DNA of 64,000 nucleotides from Microvirga makkahensis (GTDB lineage Bacteria; Pseudomonadota; Alphaproteobacteria; Rhizobiales; Beijerinckiaceae), in contig NZ_WURB01000008.1 of NCBI RefSeq assembly GCF_009830105.1, positions 1 to 64,000 on the forward strand, read 5' to 3'. This document shows, one piece after another, positions 25,976 to 35,144 of the stretch (position 1 is its first letter; each line of letters begins with the position of its first letter). The notes beneath the pieces are model-generated. The model searched no databases and was not told the origin of the DNA. It saw nothing but the letters and a program-made list of their open reading frames with translations. A program made the translations under genes and the position numbers.

Positions 25976-28174
25976 ATGCCAGCGAGCGGGCCGCTCGAAC
26001 TGTGGGGCGGCGTCGAGTGCACTGTTGTGCAAATCGGCAACGGGTTTCGTAATCAGGTCGAAGAGACAGGACATCTTCAGCGCCTGTCCGACCTTGATGC
26101 CATCGCGGGTCTTGGGATCAGAACTCTTCGCTATCCTGTCGTATGGGAATCCATCGCACCCGATCATCCTGACATCTGCGACTGGTCCTGGACGGACGAG
26201 CGCTTCAGCCGCTTGCGCGAACTCGGCATCCGGCCGATAGCAGGTCTTGTCCATCATGGCAGTGGCCCGCGCTATACCAGCCTGATCGACCCGGAGTTTC
26301 CCAACCTGCTGGCTCGCCATGCCGAGCGTGTCGCAGAGCGCTACCCATGGGTGGACATGTTCACTCCGGTCAACGAGCCGCTCACGACGGCGCGCTTCAG
26401 CGGCCTTTACGGCCACTGGCACCCGCACGGTCGCGACTACGCCACCTTCCTGCGATGCCTCGTCACCGAATGCCGGGCAACGGTGCTGGCCATGCGCGCC
26501 ATCCGCCGGATCACGCCGCATGCGCAGCTGGTGCAGACGGAGGACATGGGCAAGGTCTTCAGCACGCCCCATCTGAGTTACCAGGCCGACCTGGAGAACC
26601 AGCGCCGCTGGCTCAGCCTCGACCTGCTGTTCGGGCGCGTGGACCGCTCGCATCCCTGGCACGAGATCTGCCTCCGGCACGGCATCAAGGAGGAAGAGCT
26701 CGATTTCTTCCTTGAGGGCGACGGCGCGCCGGACATCATCGGCATCAACCACTATCCCACGAGCGAACGCTACCTCGACGAAGCAACGGATCGCTATCCC
26801 GAGTGCTTCCACGGCGGCAATCACCTGCACCCGCTCAACGGCGCCACGCGCATCGACCACTACGCCGACGTCGAGGCGCTGCGGATGGACATTCCATCCG
26901 AAGAGCTCGGCTTCAAGGCGCGGCTCGCGGAGGTTTGGGACCGCTACCGGCATCCTATCGCGGTCACGGAGGCCCATCACGGCTCCACCCGCGAGGAGCA
27001 GGTGCGCTGGCTGATGGAGGTCTGGCAGGGTGTTCAGGAGCTCAGAGAAACGGGCCACGACATTCGGGCCGTTACGATCTGGTCCCTGCTCGGAGCCGTG
27101 GACTGGAATTCCCTGCTGGTGGCCCGCAACGGCTTCTACGAGCCGGGTGCATTCGATATTCGCGGTCCCAACCCCCGCCGCACGGCTATCGGCAGGGCGG
27201 CCGAATCCCTGGCACGCACAGGCACCTTCGAGCATCCTGTGCTCGACCAGCGAGGCTGGTGGCGGCGTGATGGCCGGCACTATCATCCACCAGCGCGGAA
27301 AGTCGCCGCGTCTGCTCCTGCATCTCGCCCGATCCTGATTGCCGGCGCGACCGGTACTCTCGGCCGTGCCTTTGCCCGCCTCTGCGATCAACGCGGGCTT
27401 GATTGCGTGCTCCTCACCCGCGGTGAGATGGATATCACGGATCCGACCTCCGTGGACGCGGCCCTCGCGCGGCATCGGCCCTGGGCGGTGATCAATGCAG
27501 CAGGCTACGTTCGCGTCAGCGATGCTGCCCGTGAGCGGGACCTTTGCTTCAAGGCCAATGCCGCCGGAGCCGAAGCCGTTGCGCAGGCCTGCGCCCGTCT
27601 CGGGCTGCCGGTGGTCGCCTTCTCGTCAGACCGGGTGTTCGATGGAAGTCTTGGGCGCCCTTACCTGGAAAACGATCCGGTCTGTCCCGCCTGCGTGTAC
27701 GGGGAGAGCAAGGCAGAGGCTGAGCGGCGGGTCGCCGGCATCCATCCCGAGGCCCTGGTCATCCGCACAAGTGCCTTCTTTGGACCATGGGATAAGGCCA
27801 ACTTCGTCTATCAGGTGCTCAGCGATCTTGAGGCAGGCCGAACCATAAAGCCATCCGCTGGCGTCGTGTCACCGACCTATGTTCCGGATCTCGTTCACGC
27901 CGTTCTCGATCTTCTGGGCGATGGCGAGCACGGGGTCTGGCATCTCGCCAACCAGGGCATGACCTCCTGGAGCGAACTGGCCGAGCGCGTGGCGGCGGAG
28001 GCCGGCTTCTCCTGGAGAGCAGGACCTCGGGCGGTGGAGGAGATTCCACGCATGACGGCCCTCTCAAGCGAGCGCGGTCTGATCATGCCATCCTTCGAGA
28101 GCGCCGTCTCGCGCTACTTCAGCGAATGCCAGGTGGACTGGAAGGCTCAGAGGTTCCTCGACGCTGCCGAGTAG
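25976..28174 (+). CDS. GH1-like glycosidase fused to RmlD-type sugar-nucleotide reductase
   Basis: The protein of about 732 residues joins two enzymes. Residues 1-440 are a family 1 glycoside hydrolase-like barrel: RYPVVWESIAP, TPVNEP (acid/base glutamate) and VTEAHHGS where the nucleophile glutamate of ITENG would be. Residues 445-730 are an SDR domain of the dTDP-4-dehydrorhamnose reductase type with GATGTLGRAFA, NAAGYVRVSDAA, FSSDRVFDG and YGESKAEAE (YxxxK). GACGAGG lies 13 bases before ATG 25976; TTG 25970 or GTG 25973 fit the spacing better and the true start may be one of these. A joint role in making or remodelling a deoxyhexose glycan is inference. Confidence 0.88.
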   Translation: MPASGPLELWGGVECTVVQIGNGFRNQVEETGHLQRLSDLDAIAGLGIRTLRYPVVWESIAPDHPDICDWSWTDERFSRLRELGIRPIAGLVHHGSGPRYTSLIDPEFPNLLARHAERVAERYPWVDMFTPVNEPLTTARFSGLYGHWHPHGRDYATFLRCLVTECRATVLAMRAIRRITPHAQLVQTEDMGKVFSTPHLSYQADLENQRRWLSLDLLFGRVDRSHPWHEICLRHGIKEEELDFFLEGDGAPDIIGINHYPTSERYLDEATDRYPECFHGGNHLHPLNGATRIDHYADVEALRMDIPSEELGFKARLAEVWDRYRHPIAVTEAHHGSTREEQVRWLMEVWQGVQELRETGHDIRAVTIWSLLGAVDWNSLLVARNGFYEPGAFDIRGPNPRRTAIGRAAESLARTGTFEHPVLDQRGWWRRDGRHYHPPARKVAASAPASRPILIAGATGTLGRAFARLCDQRGLDCVLLTRGEMDITDPTSVDAALARHRPWAVINAAGYVRVSDAARERDLCFKANAAGAEAVAQACARLGLPVVAFSSDRVFDGSLGRPYLENDPVCPACVYGESKAEAERRVAGIHPEALVIRTSAFFGPWDKANFVYQVLSDLEAGRTIKPSAGVVSPTYVPDLVHAVLDLLGDGEHGVWHLANQGMTSWSELAERVAAEAGFSWRAGPRAVEEIPRMTALSSERGLIMPSFESAVSRYFSECQVDWKAQRFLDAAE

Positions 28175-28182
28175 AAAGATAT

Positions 28183-28229
28183 CAGGTGGAGCAATCAGGG
28201 TGAAAGATCCGATTGCTCCACCTGGTTTT
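28183..28229 (+). terminator. Rho-independent terminator after the glycosidase fusion
   Basis: A perfect 14-bp stem (28183-28196 with 28211-28224) encloses a 14-base loop and is followed by GTTTTG. It starts 8 bases after the stop codon. Confidence 0.8.
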
Positions 28230-28299
28230 GACGCAGGTCCGACACCAGCACCAATCGGCGCATGCCTTTTGACGATGACGCGCAATATACGAGAACGCG

Positions 28300-28578
28300 C
28301 TACTCCGAGGCAGGCGCCGCGTCTCGGAACATCTCCTTGAGGGCGCGCATCAGCATCGGTTGCGCGGCCTGACCTTCTGCAAGCGTAAGAAAGTCGTTGA
28401 TCCCGAAGCGCTGGGCCCCCTGAGCGGTCTCACCATCCATATGGGAGCTCGCATGCACCCAGGTGTGTTCCACGTACAGGCCCGGCGCATCGGTGTCGAG
28501 GACCAGGTGCCACCAATCGCCCGCATTCTCCAGGGGGCGATCCGCAACGAAGGCCAGCTCACGCTTGAAGACAGGCAT
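28300..28578 (-). CDS. Hypothetical 92-residue protein
   Basis: ATG 28578 has GGAG 8 bases upstream. The product is soluble, with a beta-rich N-terminal half (LVLDTDAPGLYVEHTWVH) and a helical tail. No family is recognised. It converges on the terminator of the fusion gene. Confidence 0.55.
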   Translation of the reverse strand: MPVFKRELAFVADRPLENAGDWWHLVLDTDAPGLYVEHTWVHASSHMDGETAQGAQRFGINDFLTLAEGQAAQPMLMRALKEMFRDAAPASE

Positions 28579-28712
28579 CAGTTCACTCCGGTTGTCAGCC
28601 CCGTGGCAAAACGGGGCGGATTGGCAGAACCAGGCCCCAGAGGTCCTTGGGATCAAGGGAACCCGCGGGTTGCCGGCTCGTTGGCCCTGTCACCCCGACA
28701 GTGGAGACATCA

Positions 28713-28856
28713 ATGAACCGGCGCACCATCATCATTGCCCTTGCCGTGATCGTCGTTGTTGCCACCGCTCTGATGACCTACTTCGGCTCCATGGAAGACA
28801 CAGTCGCACCGGACAGCCAGAACCCGAACCCCGCGCCTGCAGCGCCAGCTCAGTAA
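28713..28856 (+). CDS. Small single-span membrane protein, 47 residues
   Basis: The product has one transmembrane helix near the N-terminus (TIIIALAVIVVVATALMTYF) and an acidic, proline/alanine-rich tail. GGAG lies 7 bases before ATG 28713. Tiny anchored proteins of this kind are common in Methylobacteriaceae. No function is known. Confidence 0.62.
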   Translation: MNRRTIIIALAVIVVVATALMTYFGSMEDTVAPDSQNPNPAPAAPAQ

Positions 28857-28974
28857 ACCCAAGAGCCATCTGAATGGCCGACGCTCGGGCTGCCAGACAG
28901 GCGCACCAGACCTGGGGCTGAACAACCCACGCCTTCATCTGTTCCGTGAATGGACGCGCAGCGAGGAGGACACC

Positions 28975-29517
28975 ATGCGCCAGACTGGAAACGCCACTGT
29001 TCTTTTGTGGCTGCGCGACGCGCACGCGATGGAGAGCCAGTCGGTGCAGATGCTCACCACCCAGTTGCCGTCGCTGATCGGCTTTCCGGCGTTCCATGAG
29101 AGCGTCAAGGCGCACGCGGAACTCTCGCGCGAGCAGCGCGACCGGCTGGGCGCCCGCATCGCCGAGCTGGGTCAGGCCTCGTCCCTGCTGCGCGACGGCT
29201 TTGGCATGGCGCTCGGCCTGACCGCGCCGATGATGATCGCGGCCCTGCCGGACAACGTCGTCCGCAGCGCGGTCACGAACTACGCCTTCGAGCATCTGGA
29301 AATCGGCACCTATCGCGCCTTGATCGGTCTGGCCGAACAGGCCGGGGATCGGGAAACCCGCAAGCTCGCCGAGTTCATTTTGGCGCAGGAGCTGGAGATG
29401 GCGGCCTGGCTGGAGGAGCACCTGGCTGCAATTGCCGGCGAGGTTCTGCCGCGGGCCACAGCCGTGCATGAGGCCTTTTTTCCGTTCGGCGGAATGGTCC
29501 CGCCGATGGGGCTATAG
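28975..29517 (+). CDS. DUF892 (YciE-type) ferritin-like protein
   Basis: The 180-residue protein is a four-helix ferritin-like bundle with the DUF892 marks: LLWLRDAHAMESQ at the start, YAFEHLEIGTYRALIGLAEQAG and LAQELEMAAWLEEHL, which hold the carboxylates and histidines of a di-metal site. YciE-like proteins are induced by stress. AGGAGG lies 7 bases before the ATG. A second DUF892 gene is at 43932-44441. Confidence 0.86.
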   Translation: MRQTGNATVLLWLRDAHAMESQSVQMLTTQLPSLIGFPAFHESVKAHAELSREQRDRLGARIAELGQASSLLRDGFGMALGLTAPMMIAALPDNVVRSAVTNYAFEHLEIGTYRALIGLAEQAGDRETRKLAEFILAQELEMAAWLEEHLAAIAGEVLPRATAVHEAFFPFGGMVPPMGL

Positions 29518-29542
29518 GGGCGAGCTCTACCGGCGATGCTGT

Positions 29543-30289
29543 TCAAGCCGCCGCCTTGTTATGCCCCAGATGGAGGTAGTCCGGATCAAATTCGCCTGCC
29601 TCCTGCAGCCGGTACCAATCCGGAATGGTCAGCGCCGTTCCCTTTGTTTGGATCAGGCCCTCGGCTCGCATCTTCTGCAGGACGCGGTTGACGTGGACGG
29701 TCGTGATTCCGAGCGCATCGCCAAGCTCGGTCTGGGTGATCGGCAGATCGCAGGAATGGTCCGAGGCAAGCCCCACCGCATTCAGGCGTATCATCATCTC
29801 GCACAGGAGGTGGGCCATGCGCTTGTACGCTTCGCGCTGGCCGATGTTCACGACCCATTCCCGGTAAACGGCCGCATCGACGAGGGACTTGCGCCAGAAG
29901 GCTGCCATGATCCGGGGATGGCGCTCGCAGAGATCCTGCAGGACCTCGTGCGGAATGAACGCGACCTTGCACGGATCGAGCGCCGCCACACTGGCGTCCA
30001 GGGTCTGGAGATGGAAGCTGTGCAGGTCGGGAATGCTGCCGGGGATGTTGAAGGCCACGATCTGCCGCTTGCCTTCCGGCGTGACCTTGTAGGTGCAGCC
30101 GATGCCTTCCAGGAACAGGCAGGACCGGGAGGGGCGGTCGCCCTCGTGCACGATGTCCTGTCCCCGCTTGGTGGCCATGACCTGCATCGGCAGGCTTGAG
30201 AGCGCCTGGCGCTCGTCATCTGTAAGGGTGAAGATGCTCTCCAGCTTGCGGGTGAGCGGATGGTCGTTGAAATGATAAGCGGCATGCAT
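29543..30289 (-). CDS. Crp/Fnr-family transcriptional regulator
   Basis: The 248-residue protein has an N-terminal cyclic-nucleotide-type beta-roll (residues 20-140, IVHEGDRPSRSCLFLEGIG) and a C-terminal helix-turn-helix (TQTELGDALGITTVHVNRVLQKM). There is no Fnr-type cysteine cluster at the N-terminus. It belongs to the large alphaproteobacterial group of Crp-like stress regulators. ATG 30289 has GAGGAG 7 bases upstream. It converges with the DUF892 gene and may not control it. Confidence 0.87.
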   Translation of the reverse strand: MHAAYHFNDHPLTRKLESIFTLTDDERQALSSLPMQVMATKRGQDIVHEGDRPSRSCLFLEGIGCTYKVTPEGKRQIVAFNIPGSIPDLHSFHLQTLDASVAALDPCKVAFIPHEVLQDLCERHPRIMAAFWRKSLVDAAVYREWVVNIGQREAYKRMAHLLCEMMIRLNAVGLASDHSCDLPITQTELGDALGITTVHVNRVLQKMRAEGLIQTKGTALTIPDWYRLQEAGEFDPDYLHLGHNKAAA

Positions 30290-30552
30290 GACGGTGCTCC
30301 TCTTGCAGGCGGAAGCACCCGGGTCTTTCAGACACCAGCGCCTAAGTTCAGTTGTTGTCCGTTCTCCTGTCTCACACACATGAATGATTGTCGCTAACCT
30401 AAGTTTCCCTCGATGCTTGGTGGCACTGACCAGAGTCTGGCTCCAGCATAGAGATTGTTTGCGCTGCAGCCTTTGCTCGCCTCCTGCAGCCGGGAGGTGG
30501 CGGTCAGCACCGGCTCAACAGGGAAATTGGGCACGGCGAGCAGTTTGGCACG

Positions 30553-31158
30553 TCACACCAGCAGATAGATCACGCCCGCCACCGCGGCCCAGCCGAGTGC
30601 AATAGAGACACCGGCCGCAACCGCCGCCAGGATCAGAGCTCCCAGCACCGCGAGTCCGTCCCTTGCGGCGAGGCCAAGGCCCATGAGGATCACCGCAAGA
30701 CCTGGCAGCGTGTTGCCGAACGGGATCGGCAAGGCGATCAGGGTCCCCATCAACGCCATGACGGCGGCGAGCGCGGGCGTGATCGGGTTCGCCACCAGCA
30801 GGCCGGCCCGGGGCCGCAGCCGATGCTCGACATGGCGGAGCAGGACAGGGCCGCGACGGCTCAGAAGCACGATCACCGGAGCTCCAAGCCGGACTTGGCC
30901 CAGCCATTGCGGAAGCCAGGGCCGTCCTCCTGTTCCCACCATGCGATAGGCGAGGATGACCAGAACCGTTCCGAACACGGCTCCAAGCGGAACTCCGGGA
31001 ACGGGAATGATCGCCGGAACGGCGACGATGGCCAGCAGGATGCCGCCGGCCTTCTCCCCCAGCGCATCGACAAGATCGGACAGGCGCGGATTCGGCGGCA
31101 GCGAGCGCCCGATTGCCGCTACGACCTTGGAGGCTGCCTCCGGCCGGTCGCTAGTCAT
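30553..31158 (-). CDS. ExoD-family exopolysaccharide synthesis membrane protein
   Basis: The 201-residue protein has several hydrophobic spans and the ExoD features GGILLAIVAVPAIIPVPGVPLG and ALMGTLIALPIPFGNTLPG. In Sinorhizobium ExoD supports exopolysaccharide production and nodule invasion. Its ATG overlaps the stop of the SDR gene by four bases (ATGA), so the two are translationally coupled. Confidence 0.85.
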   Translation of the reverse strand: MTSDRPEAASKVVAAIGRSLPPNPRLSDLVDALGEKAGGILLAIVAVPAIIPVPGVPLGAVFGTVLVILAYRMVGTGGRPWLPQWLGQVRLGAPVIVLLSRRGPVLLRHVEHRLRPRAGLLVANPITPALAAVMALMGTLIALPIPFGNTLPGLAVILMGLGLAARDGLAVLGALILAAVAAGVSIALGWAAVAGVIYLLV

Positions 31159-32255
31159 GGGCCTGTGCGTCGGAACGGAGAGGTGAGAGCAGCCGGCAGC
31201 CTGTCTCCTGCCGCAGCAACGGCGCCGGCCAGCGACGGCGCGAACTGCATGCCGAGCTGCTGGGCAAAACTCGCCGACAGCTTGAGGGTGTAAAGGGCCG
31301 GAGCCAAAGCGAGGAAGGCAGGGCTGGCCATCAGGGGCAGGGTGTCACCCACGGCCAATCCGGGCCGATCAGGGGAACTCCATCCTCCGCTCTTGCCGCC
31401 GTTGCCGCTCTCAGGGGTGAACAATGATCCATCCGTTGGCGCCGCCGGTTCGTCCTGGAACAGGCTCTGCTGCGTGAACCCCGCAATCACGGCTTCCATC
31501 ATGTCAGGCTGGGCGGTGTACTGTTCACTTGCCATCCAGCCCGAGGCACCGGCAAAGACCTCGCGCTGCGGATAGCGGATCAGGTTGAGGAGAACGCTTG
31601 CCACCTGCTCGACCGGATGAACCGGATCGAGCGGTTTGATCGCGCGGCCGCTGTAGTTGGCGCTGCGCTGCCAGAGAGGGGTGTCGATAGACGCGGGCGA
31701 GAGGACGCAGACATGAACGTCGGGCAGGTGCATCACCTCCTGGCGCAGGGCGAACGAAAGGCCGCGGATCGCGAACTTGCTCGCCACATAGGGGCTGTGG
31801 AACGGGGAGGGGCAGTTGCCGACCAGCGAGGCGTTGTTGATCAGGATGCCGGAGCCGCGCTCCGTGAAGTGGGGCAGGGCGGCTCTCGCCCCATGAACGG
31901 TTCCCATCAGGTTGATCTGGAGCACGCGCTCGAAGGTTTCCGCGGGAATGTCCTCGAAGCGGCCGAATGCGTCCATGCCGGCATTGTTGAACCAGACGTC
32001 GATCCGGCCGAAGACCTCGATGGCGCGGCGGGCCAGCGCCTGAACCTGCGCCTCCTCGGCAACATCGGCGGGGACTGCGACGGCCTCGGCACCCTTCACT
32101 CTGCAGGCCTGTGCGGTGTCCTCCAGTTCCGGCTCCCGGCGAGCCGCCAAAACCAGGCGGGCGCCGTGTTCGGCCAACGCCTCGGCGCTGGCTTTGCCGA
32201 TCCCGCTCGATGCACCGGTGATGACGACGACTTTGCCGTTGATCTCATTGGTCAT
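31155..32255 (-). CDS. SDR-family oxidoreductase with C-terminal extension
   Basis: The first 250 residues are a classical short-chain dehydrogenase: GASSGIG, NNAG, the catalytic serine in NNASLVG and YVASK. About 110 further residues after the Rossmann domain (from QQSLFQDEP) are extra; they are Gly/Ser/Pro-rich with a helical end and no recognised fold. The gene overlaps the patatin gene upstream and the exoD gene downstream by four bases each. Its substrate is not known. Confidence 0.86.
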   Translation of the reverse strand: MTNEINGKVVVITGASSGIGKASAEALAEHGARLVLAARREPELEDTAQACRVKGAEAVAVPADVAEEAQVQALARRAIEVFGRIDVWFNNAGMDAFGRFEDIPAETFERVLQINLMGTVHGARAALPHFTERGSGILINNASLVGNCPSPFHSPYVASKFAIRGLSFALRQEVMHLPDVHVCVLSPASIDTPLWQRSANYSGRAIKPLDPVHPVEQVASVLLNLIRYPQREVFAGASGWMASEQYTAQPDMMEAVIAGFTQQSLFQDEPAAPTDGSLFTPESGNGGKSGGWSSPDRPGLAVGDTLPLMASPAFLALAPALYTLKLSASFAQQLGMQFAPSLAGAVAAAGDRLPAALTSPFRRTGP

Positions 32256-33385
32256 GATGCTGTTTTCCTTTGCTCCTGCGGTGCGCCAGCCGGAACAGGA
32301 GCTTGCAGCGCAGCCCTGGCCTTGGCTTCGCCAGCCTGCCAGCGCGTCCTGATGGCTTGCTCCGAATAGTCGTAAAACCAGTTGCCGGTCTCAGGGTCCG
32401 GATCCCCCGCAATCGTCACCAGCCGCATGTCCGGCCGATCCGCCTCCGCCAGGGCGGTTTTGATTTCGGGCCTGTTGCGCACCTCATCGGGGATCAGGCC
32501 CGCCACAACACGGAGTGCGCTTCGGACCCGGTCCTCTCGGGCGTGCGCCTCCAGGAACCACCGGCTCTGATTAGCGAACAGGAGCTCCTGCCGCCGGGCG
32601 ACGGCCTCGGCGAAGCTGGTGCTTGGCGGCCGCCGGGCGGAGAACAGCTCGACGGCGATGCAGAGGCGGCCCCCATCGGGTTCACGCCGCACCACGTCAA
32701 TCGGCAGGTTTGCCGACAGCCCACCGTCGCCCAGCAGTCGGCCGTCAATCTCAACCGGCTTGAAGTCCGGCACCAGCGCATTGCTCGCGATGATGTGCTC
32801 CGGGCCAAGCCGGCCGGATCGGGTGTCGAACAGGACCTCGTCTCCTGTCTCCAGATCGACCGCCACCATCGTCAGCCGGACGGGTCCCTCGTTGAGGAGA
32901 TCGAAGTCGACCAGGTGCTCCAACGTGTCGCGCAGCGGGGCAAGATCGTAGAGGCCGATGGCTTTCATCTCGCTGGCCATGAAGCCGGTAGGGCTGGGGA
33001 GGAACATGGCGAGGTTGCCGAACGAGGCCGTCTGCATCTGCCCGGCCAGACGCTGCATCACATTAACCAGTCCATCAGGAGCGCTCCCGCTTCCTGTGGG
33101 CCACGAGACTTTTGACCAGAATGTCCGCAGAGCATCTGCCCGCCGCTCAGGAGGATTTCCTGCAATGATCGCGCCGTTGACCGCTCCTATCGATGAGCCC
33201 ACCACCCAGTCCGGCTGGAAGCCCTGGTCATGCAGCGCCTGGTAGGCTCCGGCTTCGAACGCCCCGAGCGCATTGCCTCCGGCGAGGACAAGCGCCAGGC
33301 GCCCTTCTACGGCCGAGGTGCCTGTTCTTCTCCTGGCTGTGGTTCGCTTCGGCCTCGGACTTTTCAAAGGCAGGATCCCCTTCAT
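32252..33385 (-). CDS. Patatin-like phospholipase
   Basis: The 377-residue protein has the patatin catalytic dyad in context: an oxyanion loop GGNALGAFEAGA, GSSIGA with the nucleophile serine, and DGGLSANLP with the catalytic aspartate. It is followed by an alpha-helical tail. The start is ATG 33385; the longer frame to 33547 overlaps the tail of the NDH-2 gene. It has a poor Shine-Dalgarno. It is the first gene of the patatin-SDR-ExoD group and may alter membrane lipids. Confidence 0.86.
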   Translation of the reverse strand: MKGILPLKSPRPKRTTARRRTGTSAVEGRLALVLAGGNALGAFEAGAYQALHDQGFQPDWVVGSSIGAVNGAIIAGNPPERRADALRTFWSKVSWPTGSGSAPDGLVNVMQRLAGQMQTASFGNLAMFLPSPTGFMASEMKAIGLYDLAPLRDTLEHLVDFDLLNEGPVRLTMVAVDLETGDEVLFDTRSGRLGPEHIIASNALVPDFKPVEIDGRLLGDGGLSANLPIDVVRREPDGGRLCIAVELFSARRPPSTSFAEAVARRQELLFANQSRWFLEAHAREDRVRSALRVVAGLIPDEVRNRPEIKTALAEADRPDMRLVTIAGDPDPETGNWFYDYSEQAIRTRWQAGEAKARAALQAPVPAGAPQEQRKTAS

Positions 33386-33446
33386 TGCTAGCGTTGGGAC
33401 CGATGGATGCCGGCGGGCTTGAGGCACCGGCCCTCGGAGCGGCCGG

Positions 33447-34614
33447 TCAGGTCGAGTGGTGTGCGGTTCTCCGCACATCGGTGATTTGATCTGGGGTTTG
33501 GCTTGGGGTCGGAACCTTCGCTCCGACGGCCCCGTCCTGACTGGCATTGGCGGGTTGCGTCCTGATGACGTCCTCGGTGATCAGGACGCAACCCGCGCTG
33601 GAAGGTGAGATAGGTCCACAGCCAGCGCATGGTGACCAGGAAGCGGTTATGGAAGCCGACCAGAAGATAGACATGCGCAATGCCCCAAACGAGCCAGGCG
33701 ATGAAGCCCTTGAGCTTAAGGCTGTCCCAATGCACGACCGCCTCGTTGCGGCCAATCACCGCCAGGTTGCCCCGGCTATGGAAGCGGAACGGCGGAGGCG
33801 TCTCGTGGCGGAGAATGCGGGCCAGCAGCGCCTTGCCGAGATAGTGGCCCTGCTGGCGCGCGACTTGCGCCAAGCCGGGCAGGGGCTTGCCGTCCCCTCC
33901 CAAGGTCAGGGCGAGATCGCCGAGAACATAGACGTTGTCGAGTCCTGGGACAGACAGGTCAGGTGCGACGGCAATACGCCCGGCGCGGTCGGTGCCGACG
34001 TGCAGCCATTGCCCGGCTGGCGATGCTGCATCCCCTGCGGCCCAGACGATGGTGGAGGCAGGAATGAACTCATCGCCAATGGTGACGCCGCGCTCGTTGA
34101 CATCCTCCACGGGCTTGCCCGTGTGGAGGGCGACCCCGAGCCGCTCAAGCGCCCGCACAGCGTAAGCTGAAAGATCCTCAGGGAAGGGACCCAGGATGCG
34201 AGGCGCCGCCTCGATCAAAAGAATGCGGGCTTTCGTCGGGTCAATGTGGCGGAAATCGCGGGCCAGCGCCTGCCGGGCCAGCCCCGCGATGGCGCCTGCC
34301 ATCTCCACCCCGGTCCGGCCGCCGCCGAAGATCGCAAAGGTCATCAGCCGCTCGCGCTCGGCCGGGTCGTGCCCCCTTTCAGCCGTCTCGAACGCCGTCA
34401 GGATCTCGGCCCGGATGCGCCGGATCGGCTGGGCGATCTCTCCCGGCGACAGCGCGGCCGTGGCGATCTGGTATAGCAGGGGCTGGAACAGGTGGTAGTT
34501 GCGGCGGTCGATCACCGTCGCGCGCAGCGCCGTGCCGCCGAGGGACCGGGCAAGGGACAGGCCCGCGAACCCGGCACCGACGATCACGACGTGATGCGCT
34601 TTGTCCAGGCTCAT
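33447..34614 (-). pseudogene. NDH-2-type NADH dehydrogenase, internal deletion and shifted C-terminus
   Basis: The frame from ATG 34614 (GAGG upstream) is a type II NADH dehydrogenase: FAD motif VGAGFAGLSLA, then FGGGRTGVEMAGA for NAD and VYVLGDLAL for FAD. Between AQPIRRI and RAEILTAFE about 70 residues of the family are missing in frame, near 34410-34420, including the LVLATGA motif. Near the end the family pattern FQRGARLIT is split: FQRG is in this frame and LITEDVIRT in another, at about 33590. The shifted frame stops at 33447; the unshifted frame runs on to 33388. Electron transfer is probably lost. The assembly should be checked before calling it dead. Confidence 0.75.
33550..33596. 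repeat. 17-bp perfect palindromic repeat at the NDH-2 frame break
   Basis: GCGGGTTGCGTCCTGAT at 33550-33566 is the exact complement of 33580-33596, with a 13-base loop. No T-run follows on either strand, so it is not a normal terminator. It covers the codons where the NDH-2 frame breaks. Confidence 0.75.
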
Positions 34615-34758
34615 CCCTGCCTCATTGGCATGACGTGTTTGACTGGTCATCTCGCCCCCTCGGCGATTATACGGGCGCTCGAAGTGGGAAAACGACGGGG
34701 GCGGAGAAATGGTCCATCGTGGCCGCAGCCTGCGGAACGCGAGCCCCGGAGTGCCCCG

Positions 34759-35085
34759 TCAGCTCTGAAGCTCCGGCGGAATGGCGGCGATGTCCTCGTG
34801 ATCATGGTCAATCGGGACGAGGAAGGTCACAAACATCCCGTCGCCGTCATCCTCGTCTTCATCATCGGCATCAACGTCGAATTCAGGGGCGGCGAACGCC
34901 GCAACCTCCTGCTCCGATGCAGGCCGGATGGTCAGCGAAGCCTGCCCGTCCCAGAGCGGCGTTCCCCCGCTGGTCATCGCCGTCAGATCCTGCTTGAACT
35001 CGTCGCTCTCGAAGATGTCCCGCGCCTGAGGCTCTTCCGCATCCGTGATCGCAATAGGCCTGCCGTCGACTTCGAGGGTGAACAT
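34759..35085 (-). CDS. Hypothetical acidic protein, 108 residues
   Basis: ATG 35085 has AGGAG upstream. The product has a mixed alpha/beta N-terminal part and a very acidic segment (VDADDEDEDDGDG) before a short hydrophobic stretch. No family is recognised. It lies beside the response regulator gene. Confidence 0.62.
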   Translation of the reverse strand: MFTLEVDGRPIAITDAEEPQARDIFESDEFKQDLTAMTSGGTPLWDGQASLTIRPASEQEVAAFAAPEFDVDADDEDEDDGDGMFVTFLVPIDHDHEDIAAIPPELQS

Positions 35086-35144
35086 CGCTTCTCCTGCTCG
35101 TCGTTTGTCGAGCGGCTCGCCGCACGTCATACCCGACGACCGTC

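Noticed and set aside
25916..27475. A minus-strand frame of 519 codons
   Set aside because: It is antisense to the glycosidase fusion and shows no domain.
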